Source: Tanytarsus gracilentus (lineage: Eukaryota; Arthropoda; Insecta; Diptera; Chironomidae). From it: DNA of 64,000 nucleotides. A model generated the notes under the pieces. That model was not told the DNA's origin and made no database searches. It worked only from the letters and a program-made list of their open reading frames with translations. Shown one piece after another: positions 25,414 to 37,800 of this stretch. The DNA lies in the NCBI GenBank assembly GCA_038502055.1, contig JAXRKN010000045.1, positions 5,788,501 to 5,852,500 of the forward strand, read 5' to 3'. A program made the position numbers and the translations under genes. The first letter of the stretch is position 1. Each line of letters starts with the position of its first letter.

Positions 25414-28400
25414 AGCCGATCACGTTGAGTTGAGATTACTTTAGAACTGTTCAAATTTTTGATACCTACTAACGATTTTTGACGAACATCGAATTTTTTC
25501 CATAAAGCAATCGTTTTTCGAAGAGTAATCTGGAATTGAGAAAGTTTTGCGATTAATCATTTATCGCAATGTTAAATTAAAAATAAATCTAGAAATTTTG
25601 ATTCTCGCGTTAGAAATTGGAGAAATTCCATGAAAATTCCCAATCTTCCCGTACTAAAAATTTAAAGATCCATGAAAGTGAATGTCTCGTCTCGAAGTAT
25701 TAAAATTGAGAGAATTTAAAAACCTAAAATTTAACCGGCCTAAAGTCAATTAAGCCCATTCATATTTTCGAGGTGAGACATTAACTCATGACATCAATTA
25801 AACTCGAATATAAGAAAAAAATAATGTTAGGATGTTCGCATATACTAAAAATACCATAAACCACTCAACGTATAACAACACAATTCACAACTTCACTTTT
25901 CTCATAGGCGTAAGGACATTTAACTGAGGATAGCATAATTTTGATTAATTTTAAAAGTAATTTATTGAACAAATTTATTAATTTATTACAACCAATAAAT
26001 TATTGAACGAAAAATTACTCGATTATTGTCGCATTTGCTCTCACATTACAGCTTGCTACTGTCGTTCGAAAAGTGTGTTTTCTCACACCATCATCATTGT
26101 CGCAGTGATCATCATCACGTCGTGCGAACGAACAATTGCCATTCAAGCCAACATGCAATTAAAAAGGAATTAAAATCGTGGTCAATTGATTTCGTTGTCA
26201 CACTCAATTTAACATGTTGCACATAATGTGAAATCGCTTGTCGCTGATGATCTTGCAGTGTTTTTTGTGTGCATCTTACAATGAGGGGATGACACTGGAT
26301 TAATTTAAATTTAAGATTTAAAACTTAAATCTTTGATTTAATTTAATCTCTGGATTTAAAATTAAATCACTAAATTTAAATTTAAATCCTAGTGTCCACT
26401 CTTATGGACTATTTTCACATTTATTTTCGCGCCCATTTTTTCTCAGCACATTTCCACTCTCGGTTAACAAAACAATGTTCAAGTAATGCCTTTTTTATTA
26501 GCTGACATTATCGATGTATAGTTAGCTGGTGTTGCTCACACACATTTCGTCGCCTATATTGGTAGCCTCGGGAGGACTATTTGTATGCCATCAAATCAAA
26601 TTGATTTGCATGTCACTCTCTCGTTGATGGCGAGAGAGTGCCATTCCCATGGTGAGATGCTGTTGATATTGAAATTGTCGACATTCAACTTTTACAATCC
26701 ATTTGACATTCTTAGCATGTGATGTGATGTGACTGCATATAATGGATAGTATGTATCACGCTATAATTACTTAATTTACTTTACATATTTAATTTTCATC
26801 AAATAGAGAAGCTTTGACTTAAAGAATAATGCAATAAATTGTGTCGCGGCGCTTATCACGATATTTTTTGCAATAGAGTTCACATACATACAATGGCGAG
26901 TTTCTTCCGCAATATCAATAGTTCATCTTCATTTAGTTTTAAGGTTTTTCTTTCATTAAAAAATATTTCTTCATGACCATTAAAAGTGGGATTGTCAGGA
27001 AGTTTTGGAAGTTAAATTATTAAAGACTTTAAAATAAATTTGTGAACAAATCATTTGAAGGATTTAAAATTGTATCGAATACTAAAAATCTAAAAATTAT
27101 TCTGAGTGGATTTTAATTTTTTTAGATGACTTTTTTAATTTTTACTATAAAATATTAAATATTGATATCACAATAACTTCAAACAAAGCCCTCATTGCTC
27201 ATTGGAGTAGCTGAAGAAATTGCATATTTATAGAAGCATTATGGACAATTTCAATTTATTTTCCGCTTGATTTCAAGTTCTGAAAACAAAAATGCATAAA
27301 TAATCGTGTTGATATTGCCATAAAGCAATGCGGAAGTTGATCCTCTCCCTCCTTTTAAAATTTCTTAATGCTTCTCATTAAATGCCTGCCTGCTTGCGAT
27401 AGAAATCTTCATGTGAACTATACATTTTTTTCTAGAACTGCAAGTGCAATCAATGACATAATTGCACAGAAAATATTCTCTCATGCTCTAAAATGCAACT
27501 CCGTTTACTGAGAATAATTATTAACAATCTCGAATAGCTTTCAAGGTTAAGAGATGCCAGTTTGATTTTACATTAATTATAATTTTTTATGACAATCGAG
27601 ACAAGCGAACAACAATCGAGGCATAAATCACCAATAATGTCCAATATGGCCCGCCCTTAACATCATCATCATGCGAAAAAAAATTCAATGGTTAATTTAT
27701 CAAAAAAAAATCCTCTAATCAAATTCTATACGAGTGAGATCGACACCTTTTTATAAAAATTCTGCTGCGACTTCAATAGACATCCCATCCAAAAGTGATT
27801 CGAGTCGATATTGTTGAAGTCGTGAAATGACCTTAGAGCGATTGGAACGTGTTTCATATTAGCTTGAGTACAAACTCTCCAATATATGTAAGTGAGTGAT
27901 GAGCCCAAGGGGTCGACATTTATTTAAAAACTTCACAACTTTTTTCTTTAAAATTTTAAAAATTCAAAATTCCATAAAAGGTTAAAAAAAAATTCTAACT
28001 TAAAATTTTCCAATCCTTCGACAACTCTGGAAACCTCATTGCAAAAATTATTTTTTTAGCTTATATGACGATATATAATGATATTATCATCGTTATTAGA
28101 TTATTATTCATTATTACTTATAATGTGAGGATTTTTTATTCATATCTGCTGATTCCAAAGTAAATCCAACTTAGACGACACAAAAACACTACAATGTTGT
28201 GGCAATGCATGCACCAGTGATGATCTCTCGTCATTATGTCGTAATCGCTTTTTTTGCAGAGAGGAAAGAAACATGCAAAAAAGCTGATTGCATTGCATGC
28301 ACAAAATAAGCATTTTGTTCCTCTTCGAGACGACCTCACAATCTTATAATCGTCCATGAAATCATTACATATGTTATCTCTAATTAATCATCGAAAATAA

Positions 28401-29592
28401 GTTAAGCACATTCATCAAGCATTGAGGAATTAAAATTAGTTCTAAAAATTAACGATTTTGAAATTTAACATGATCGACTCAATACCTCATGACAGATCAT
28501 CTAGAAATTTTTAATTTAAAAACTATTTAACGATCGGTGACACAAAAAGCTAAAGTTTCAACTCATTAAGTGCTTTATTGAGTGTCAGTAATTGATTTTT
28601 TTGCTAATATGAGAAATTTAATTGAGTTTTTTCGCCGCATGACATCTCGCGTCTCTCTCTCTTTTTTGCATGTCGTTAAATAAGTTTCGAAACGGAACCT
28701 TAAGAGACAAGTTGACACTACACGTCATGAAAATGGTTGCGTAAAATGTAAATACTTACCCATGAATTTAGCACGATTAAACCTCAATATAATCAATGTT
28801 TTTCTCCGAGAATCATCCTCGTCGCCAAAATTAAACAGAAAATTAATCAGCCCGAAAAAAAAGTATAAGAGAAATATATTGTTTACCATTAAACTAAATT
28901 ACCCACATTGATGTTGTTAAGGCTGATAAAAAATATATCAATATTACACATATTCATTCCACACCCCGTCAACAACGGCCCGCGTCGCCATCATTTCGAT
29001 TTTCAATTTTTATAACCTGATTTTCAGCTCGTTATTGATGAGCAGTGCGGCAGAATGACACTAAATATATGAGCATTATAATCGTAATAAATTGGCTTTC
29101 TCGCTCGCTGAAAATTCCAAGTGGTTTGTGAAATTTTTTGGAAGTAAAGTTCTAGACGGGTCAATTTGAATAATTTAAAAACTGAAATAATTTTTTCATT
29201 ACTTAATATTAAAGTTTATTTGGTTATAAATTAAATTAAAAGTTTCATAATTGTAAATATTTCAAAAATTTAAGGTTCGATTCCTGATTTTCATGTAAAA
29301 ATTTAGCGAAAGATTTATCGGTTTTTTTACTCTTTAAATTTTGTGTCAAAACATTAAAATCATTCCCATTAAACTTTTTAATGTGCTCTCATTTAAACTT
29401 TTTTTGAGAAGTTTCACATTTATGGAAATTCCACCACGCTATCATAAATCATCTCTTAAAGCATAAATGAATCGATGCAATCCTTCATGTGCATCTTAAT
29501 GGGCATTTTTTCCTTCCCATTTTAGTACATGTGCAGTTACTTAACTCCACTGCCATCCCGTAAATTATCGCATAAAATACAAAAGGTGAATT
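25414..29592. other. Non-coding stretch downstream of the septin
   Basis: Contains the septin 3' UTR with candidate AATAAA signals (25582 and near 25993), one foldback element (26284-26403) and a canonical B-box-like word GGTTCGATTCC at 29274-29284. Otherwise AT-rich sequence with CT/GA runs. No exon or RNA gene recognised. Confidence 0.55.
26284..26403. mobile_element. AT-rich foldback (MITE-like) element
   Basis: The left arm GATGACACTGGATTAATTTA is largely complementary to the right arm, which reads GAGTGGACACTAGGATTTAA on the other strand. Most of the about 120 bp could fold into one long hairpin. The terminal GGACACT word recurs at the ends of similar elements (34801-34814, 58264, 41404). 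No coding capacity. Confidence 0.55.
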
Positions 29593-29777
29593 ATAGCTCC
29601 GCTATATATTAATTTTGGATTTTTCCAAAACCTGTTTTTGACCCCTAGTGCCAAGACATTACATTGTGCAATACCAAAACATATACTCAAATGATAGGCC
29701 TAGCCAAACCCTACAAACTGGCGAAAACAGATTTGAAATCGGTTGATCCTACGAGGAGTTAGAGCCATTTAAGTCAT

Positions 29778-29822
29778 CTTACTTTCTCACTTTCTTACTT
29801 TCTTACTTTCTTACTTTCTTAC
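29778..29822. repeat. Microsatellite (TTACTTTC)n
   Basis: About five copies of an eight-base unit, with one TCAC variant near the left end, inside the composite element. Confidence 0.85.
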
Positions 29823-30000
29823 GATCTTAGTGAACGCCATATCTCAAGAACGGCTGGTCGGATTTGATTCGGGTTTGTGGCTAAAGATCTGGTTTTGGTT
29901 CTAGTTGTGCAAGAAGTATTTAGTTTTGAGGTACGACCCTCCAAGGACCGTCCCTGAGTGCAAAAATGTCCTTTTTCATACAAATTTTCTCTTATATGGC

Positions 30001-30470
30001 TTCATGGGTATCGTTGAACTCGTAATTTGACCAGGAATCGAATGGAACTGACGATTTTTGAGGAATGTCCATCATGGCCGGCCAGGAGTGCCACTAATGA
30101 CCATTTTTCAGAACTATGGCTTCATGTATGTCGTTGAACTCGTCATTGCATCGGGAATCGATTGACACTGACGATTTTTGAGGAATGTCCATCATGGCCG
30201 GCCAGGAGTGCCACTAATGTCCATTTTTTAGAACTATGGCTTCATGTATGTCGTTGAACTCGTCATTGCATCAGAAATCGATTGACATTGACGATTTTTG
30301 AGGAATGTCCATCATGGTCGGCCAGGAGTGCCACTAATGTCCATTTTTCAGAACTATGGCTTCATGTATGTCGTTGAACTCGTTATTGCATCAGGAATCG
30401 ATTTACATTGATGATTTTTGAGGAATGTCCATCATGGCCGGCCAGGAGTGCCACTAATGCCCATTGCAAC
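30001..30470. repeat. 120-bp tandem satellite, four copies
   Basis: Exact 120-bp periodicity: TTCATG starts at 30001, 30121, 30241 and 30361. Shared words include TCGTTGAACTCG, TGACGATTTTTGAGGAATG, CATCATGGCCGGCCAGGAG and TGCCACTAATG. Copies 2-4 are nearly identical and copy 1 is more diverged, as expected if the array grew from one side. GGCCGGCC is retained in copies 1, 2 and 4, and copy 3 has GGTCGGCC. No coding potential. Confidence 0.9.
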
Positions 30471-32412
30471 GGAGTAGGGTACTTATCTATGCGGAGCTAT
30501 TGGAAATGGCAACGCCGTTTGCAGACCCATCTTGTTTTTTTATTGAATTTTATGTGAAATTAATATATATTTGAGTACATCTTAAAAATTATAGTCAACG
30601 GAGTCGAGTTGGAGAGAATTTCGGGACCTTAATGTGTGACTTTTTATAGTGCTCAAATTTTAACAATGAGACAGTTTACCTCACAAATGAGCATGCTTTT
30701 AAAGAGATCCAATTTTATCGAAAGCTTCTACAATATAAAAATTGAAAAATTTCGCCGAAAACCAAAATCACACACAATACAATCATTAGCGTAAATATAG
30801 GCTTGCAACTCACTCAACTTGCTGACTGATCATATCATCGACACTAAATCGATTTCTGTTGCATTTTAGGCCTCACATGAAGATCTTTTCTGATAAATAG
30901 AGACCTACCTTGTCATTATAATTAACATTATTATGTCTCATTTGCTCACGCGAGATATGACGATAATAAGTTGTAAGGACTCTCTTTTTCGGTACTTTCG
31001 ATATATTTTTTTCTTAAATAATTTTATGCTTCATAAAATAAATGATTCCGATTTTCCGTCGATAAAGAGCTGGAAATGATGTTAAAAGTGATCGAAATGA
31101 AAACATGAATGGATTTTTAAAAAAATGCAGAGAGTTTCCAAAAAAAATGCTCTCTAAGTTCTCAATTAAATTTTAAGTTTAAGGATTCGAACCTGAATTC
31201 TCAACCGTCATTTTTATTTTTAATATTCTGCTTTTCACAAAAATTTCAAAAAATAAATAAATATTGAAACTTTCAACGTTAAAAATTGATTCATTACGGT
31301 TGTAATCAGAAATTTAATTTAATTACCTAGCAAAGGGTTCAAAAGGTTTTGTGATAACACTTGGCATCAATTATTTCCCATTACCTCACTCACTCGTGGC
31401 TTATTGTTTTTTCGCGGGTCAACATTGCGCAATAATAATGAAGAGATAAGACCTCATGTGTGCTGTATAATTAAAATTGAGTACGAGAGTACTTCACACA
31501 ACAAACCATAACCGAGAGTCTCTCATTAATTTTTGTGGATACGCATTGCCTTCTCCAATAATGCAATTAAAAGCTCAACATCAACAGCATACCTTCAAAA
31601 GAAATGCGCCGATGAATGGGAAATGTTGTTCTCTACCTCACACGAGCAGGGTCAATAGCACTGAAATGTGATCTATCGATGGCCAGGAATTTTATGAGCG
31701 CTAACCCCATAAGAATGGCACTCGAGGGTATTTGGGAGTTGCTCGGTAGCTCGATGAGGCGAAGGACCAAAGGTGAAAATAGACGAAATATTTGCAGACA
31801 TGAAAACACCATTCCAAAAGACATCGCGGAATGCTTTTTGACGATTAGATATGCATCGAAAATAATATTTATGAAGACTCATCTGGGAGAAATCTTTTGA
31901 GGTCGTAAATGTGCAAAAGTTTTAAAGGAGTGGAAACTAAAAAATTTCTAATATTTGGAATGAAGCGGGAAATGGAACAAACCTAAAGTTTATGCTCAAA
32001 AATATCCCACAGTATCCACTCATGCACCGAACACACAAAATGATTTTTGTTACAGATTATTTTCTCATCATCTCACCACCACACGTCGCACTCTCATATA
32101 CACCTCTTTTTTGACGGCAATTGTAAGTCATTCAATAATTCATAATTGGCTTTTCTTCCTCTCGCTCTCTCGATGTGATCTTAACGTGTGAAGTTCAATA
32201 CTTTTCAATTCATCGCGGAATGAATTCGTTTCGAGTCGAGTCTTTAAATAATTCATTGATCGAGAGATATAAAAAAAGTTTAAGATGAATTCCAATCAAA
32301 TTAATTGCTGATGATTTTCTATAAATTTGTGGTCGAAGTGAATTTTTGATGTAATTTGTAATGTTTGGTGGTTTTATTAGAAAACTTTATCGGTTCACAT
32401 GAAAAATTTAGG

Positions 32413-32526
32413 CGATCAAGGGTGGAACAATTTAAATTATTTAAACTCTAATTTAAATAAAGATAAAATTTGTCTAATTTAAATAAATAAATATTTGAAA
32501 ATATTTCAGTCTCCACCCCTTGATCG
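32413..32526. mobile_element. 114-bp foldback (MITE-like) element
   Basis: The best-preserved foldback in the window. The left arm CGATCAAGGGTGGA (32413-32426) and right arm TCCACCCCTTGATCG (32512-32526) are reverse complements except for one extra C. The core is AT-rich and rich in AATTTAAATAA. It has no coding capacity. Short non-autonomous DNA elements often look like this. I see no certain target-site duplication. Confidence 0.65.
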
Positions 32527-34720
32527 ATCACCTTTATATTTTTTCCACAGAAATCAAATGAAAAATTTGCTCGAATTTTTATTTGATGGCTCTTTTATTT
32601 AGCTGTTCATCTTCTCAATCATTCAATTAATGATGCCTTCTCTCTCACAATCCACATGCCTGAGTGTCTCTGTTATGAATTCTTTTTTTTATTGTATCGC
32701 TCTCTCTCTCGTCCGATGCCCATTCAAATTGTCATTTTATGATTGATCAAGTTATCTCGATTTAATTTCCTTTTATGATTATGTGAAGGCACTGATGACT
32801 AAAAGCAATCACGATGAAATTCTGAGATTTTTTTTATTGATGTGTTCCAGTTCAAAAAAATGGACATCATGATGCAGATGTGTAAATTGGCCTCAACCGC
32901 TGATGAATCAATTAGCTACAGCGAAATAGTGCCATTTCCTTTCAAGCAATTTCCTTCACTCTTATGCTCTTCATAACTGATTTTAATTTTGATTATCGCA
33001 CGTCTTTTTCTTGCCTGACTTTCGGTTCCAATCAAAATATTGTAATTTTCATTTATTGGCCTATTAAAGCCATTTGAAGCTAATGAAGTGATTTGGATCA
33101 AGAGGTGCATATAAAATATATTTATAATGCCCGTTAATTGGAAGAAAGAAATAAGAATTACTTCTTTTATAATATCACCACTACAATGGTCTCAATTATA
33201 AGCGCATTCGCTCAATTTATCATCAAGAATTTTATTGCAATTTATTGAGTTGTAATTGTTGGAGGATAGTTAAAGGGAAAATGTTAGTAAAATGCCAGTG
33301 ATCCATTGTTAAATTGCAGAAATATTTTTTGGTCAGAGTTGAAATGGGATAAAGTTGAAAATTTATTTAAATTAACGGAATTTTAAATTTTAAAGTGGAA
33401 AAATTCTGCAACAATTTTTTATAAAAATTTTTTCGGCAGTTTTTTAAATTTTCATCGAACCCACCAAATTTTCACTCGTTTTCATCCACGGTTCTATGAG
33501 ATGCTAAATCATTAGTATGCATAAACTTTAAGTCTCTTTCTTCTTCTTTTCTTCTCACTAGACGCGCATTTCACTAATGAGATTATCATCATTCCATTTG
33601 AAATTCTTTTAATCGAATATCGACTTCGATTTGTCATTAACACTCAACTCGATTGTTGTATATTTTTCTCACTATCATCCCGATGTATTAACAAATCGAT
33701 GCTTTTGAGGAAAAAGAAAGGCTCTTTTTATAAATCGTGTCATTAGTCATTAGGTGAGGATTAATAATTGTAATAGAATTGAATAAATACAAAATATGCA
33801 TATTTGTTATTGAGCAAGAAGATAAGTCTCTATCTATGCAGATTGTGAAGTAGAAACCAAATCAAAATTAATTACTTTGTCAGTGGAAACGCTTGAACAA
33901 GTTTAAATTGCAGTGAAGTATGTTTATATTGCAGATTATTATACTGTGAGCTATCTATATAGAGGATGGCTGATGCGCGCAAAGTTAAGGTGAATTGTTC
34001 GAGGCAACTTTCTCGACAAGGAGTGGACATTTATTGATTTTAAGAATTAAATATTTTTATTAAACTTTAATTTTTAAGAAGACTGAAACGAAATTATTTT
34101 AAAGTTACCAATACTCGGCATTAATCGCTTCTTCATAGAAGAATAAAAAAAAATCATCTGTAAAATCTTTGCTATATCAATTGCCGCGCGGGGCAAAGAA
34201 AAGAGAAGAATTAATTAGCAAGAAACTCCAGATTCCTTACTGCCATCGCGCAATGTACATTACTGGCTTTCTATTTTCCCATAACTACACAATCACTATT
34301 GGACTACAATTACACTGATCCCGGCTGCTTGTTAATAATAAATAAAGACGCTTGTTTATTGAACATATTTTAATTTTCTCACGAATTCACTTGTGGTCAA
34401 CTCCTTAGGTGAAGGTAATGAGCAAGGCATAACTTAAACGCGATAATTTAATTGAATTTGATCAATAGAATTTTTAGCTCACCAGTCATGCAATCGTGGT
34501 AACATGTTAACACAAAAGAGAATTCAAATTTAATATATTTTAATAAAGAATCACGTGTGAATTGCTTAGCACATCATTAAGAGCCGTGCAAAGTTGGTGC
34601 CGACATCGGTGGCTCTCTTTTTATCTACGAAGTGAATGCGTAATTTTTTCAATTAACTCACGGTAGCTTTGGTCGGTGCTGACGGGCAGGAGCAATTTTT
34701 TAAAATTTCAATTACTTTTC

Positions 34721-34815
34721 AAGGGCGAGACGCTAAAGTTTTATGAATAATTTTATGATAGAAAAAAGTTTTTTTTATTGAATTTTTAATAAAATAATTT
34801 TAGTGTCCACACCTC
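34721..34815. mobile_element. Putative AT-rich foldback (MITE-like) element
   Basis: The left end GGGCGAGACGCTAAAG faces a right end reading GGTGTGGACACTAAAAT on the minus strand. The arms match imperfectly, but the GTGGACACTAAA end is shared with other copies in the window. Confidence 0.4.
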
Positions 34816-37800
34816 AAAAAATCTCCTCCTTTCGCTTTTCATCGAGTCCGCGCATGCTAATTTTTAAATAGGCACTTTTCATTATTAATTGAACAATTAT
34901 TAATTTTAACGCTGCAATTTGATTATTTCTCCCAAGATAATGCAACATCGAGGTGCACATTTTACTCTCTCACGCTGCATATGATCATAAAAATTATTGC
35001 TAATAGCTCAAATCATCGAGCATGCTGAGCATGAAAATGCACACTCATAAAAATGATTATGCCATTGCGAAATGTAATCGATATCGATACAAATCCACTT
35101 TTAATTAATTAAAATTTTTACGACCTCAATTAAGCATAATAAAGTTGATACCAATAAAATTAATAAACTTTTTCTCTCTCCACAACTTTTTCGAGTGACT
35201 CTAATAGCGTGATTTTCACGAGAGCTAATCTCATCCCGCTAAATGAGATGAGACCGATCATAGCTCATTAAAAACTTTTATGAACCCTCATCCGTATCGT
35301 AAATCCATCTCTAATCTCTTTAACATCATTTTTCATTTTCGGATTTATTCATTTTTTGGCCAATCATAAAAATCAAAATGAGATCAATAAACATGATGAA
35401 ATGAGAAACATGACAAGGGGAGGAAGCTTTGCTAAAATATATTTTGTCAACGATTGAACTTGATATCAAAGCAATCAGAAAATAATTAATTTTCGAAAAT
35501 TTTTGATCGATTAATTAGTCGATCAACACTTATATTTTACAAAAGCTTTTGCAGCCCTGAAAAATCTAAATATTTGATCCCGCTTAGAAGGTAAACACAT
35601 AAAGATTATTAATTGGTTTATTCACATATTTTTTTGCTCTCGAACGTGTGGGAATTGAAATGTGCCTACATACATAAGCGAGCAATGAGAGTTCCCGAAA
35701 CGAACAACAAAAAAAAGTAACACAATTGTGAAAATTGGTAATAACATAACACACAGTGATTCCCATGAGCCGTTCAAAAAAGGGAAGAAGAGAAGAAAAA
35801 TTTCGACGGCTGATTGTTCGTTGAAATGAAAAGTAAATACAATTATAACATGTTTCTCTCTATTCGATATGCGTTCACATCGATCGGAATTAATGCTAAC
35901 CATTTGGTATGTGACTGAGAATGGAGCGTCTTCAATAATTCACATCTATTCTATATAACATTATTGTACCAACTTATTATAGTTTAAGCGTTCGAACTAA
36001 TCGATTGTTTAAATACTTTTATAATAAAAGATAAACAGCTCGAGAATGGGATGGCGATCAAAGCTCTTAATGCTCCTTTCATCACCGACTGCTTAACAAT
36101 AGTCAAATAGCATTAATTTAACCATTTCTCATACCGTGCCGAGAAAGAAATTCTTCTCTCATCTTCTTATTATTATCGCATCGCGGTGCGGGGGAAAAAT
36201 GCTATTTGAGCATTCAATAAAGAAGAAATTATATATTCTAGCTCGTCGCTTAAAAGCTCACCTTTTCACAACTCTTTTCATCGCTTCGCACTTACTGTTG
36301 AAATAAATCCATAATTGGTGTTTTTTCTTTCTAAAATTACACAAAAAAAATGTTGTGCAAACCCGGTGTGAAATTTAAATTTAAGCATCGAACCTTATTA
36401 TGCAAAAAAATGTCCAAGCTAATTTATATAAAATTTACAACTTAAATAAATTTAGGATTCGAACCTTTGCTTTAATCTCGAATAATTTTATCTTATTTTT
36501 ATTTTACTTTCAAGTTTTATATTTTTGTTTCTTGACTTACTGGGTTTTCTAAAATAAAGCACCACCAAAAAATATTTTCCAATGATCACAATACCTCGTG
36601 CGTAGCATTTTTAAAAACTAAACCTCTCTCGGTATCATCTCCCGTATACATAAAAAACAAAGAAAAATGGATAATGCGGCTAATTCCTTCTGTTAACGTG
36701 TCCATAAATAGCGATCGTGTTATTTGTTGATGTGTTTTAATAAAAGGAAATTTATTGTTTCGAGCTTTGGGTAAAAAAATTCTCGCTAGAAATTTCATTT
36801 GTGAAGGTGTCGTTGGCTCTTTTATGCAGGTTTCCGTTAGAGCTCAATAATTCATACGCGATTAATATTTTTTTTGTTCTTATATGAAACAAAATTCTGT
36901 TTTGTTTTATTTTTGGTTTTATCTCGTTTTCGGGTGCTTTCATCGATTGTGATCAGAAAAGAGTGAAATAAGAAGACCACTCGAAGAATAAATCAGAATT
37001 AGAAAGCCATTGATCGTTTTGCAAAAAGCATTTGTAACACGATATGTGTGTATATCCGCACCGTAAACACAATCTGCCAACATTGTCGACAATTTTCATG
37101 TTAGAGAGGCGAATTTCGCAGAATCGTGCAATCGCATTGACACTTTTTGGAATCTGTTTATTCTCGCTCTCAAGTGTGTGCACACACACACAAAATTGAA
37201 ACATTTTATCAAACAAGATGATCAATTAAATCGTTTAAGATCTCTCGGAGTCGATCGCAAGAGACTGTGCACACATTTAATGGTGAATTTGGAGTGGAAA
37301 TTTTGTCGATCCGAAAATTATTTTGAAAATTAAACACTCTCATTTTATTTTATTAATTTACATTCAAACTTTAGCTAAATATTTTGCCTCATTTTCACTC
37401 GGACTGTCCTCACTTACTTCACATATCTAATTTAGAAGAGAGGTGAGGCATATCCTAACCAAATAATGACTTCACATGCTTTTCGTGCCCTACACGAGTA
37501 GATCGAGCAGAGAAATACTTTTCACACATCCATATAATGCGGCAGCAATTCACGGCATTCCGTGATTCTTTCCGTTTTGGCTTTATTATCCAATATTTAT
37601 GCCCACAATATTCACCTTGTTTTAATGACTTGTTTCTTGCCTCATTTTAGTGTGTAGAGTTTGTAAAACAATAACAACGCAGCCTCGAAGTTATAATCAA
37701 ATTTTTAAAACGCTTAGCATGCATTTAAAATCGTTTAAAGGGAAATCAAGTGTGGGACAAACGAACGCAGTTAAAGTTACAGCGATGTTCGTTGCGGTTT

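Larger units (their letters stand above)
29593..30500. mobile_element. Composite repeat element with 10-bp terminal inverted repeats and 120-bp satellite
   Basis: The ends are ATAGCTCCGC (29593-29602) and its exact reverse complement GCGGAGCTAT (30491-30500). If the outer TA is the target duplication, this would fit Tc1/mariner-type insertion, but that is only a suggestion. Inside are an octamer microsatellite of TTACTTTC (29778-29822), a G+C-richer unique part and a tandem 120-bp satellite (30001-30470). No protein is encoded. The satellite is homologous to that in the 11980-12915 element in reverse orientation, although the terminal repeats differ. Confidence 0.6.
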
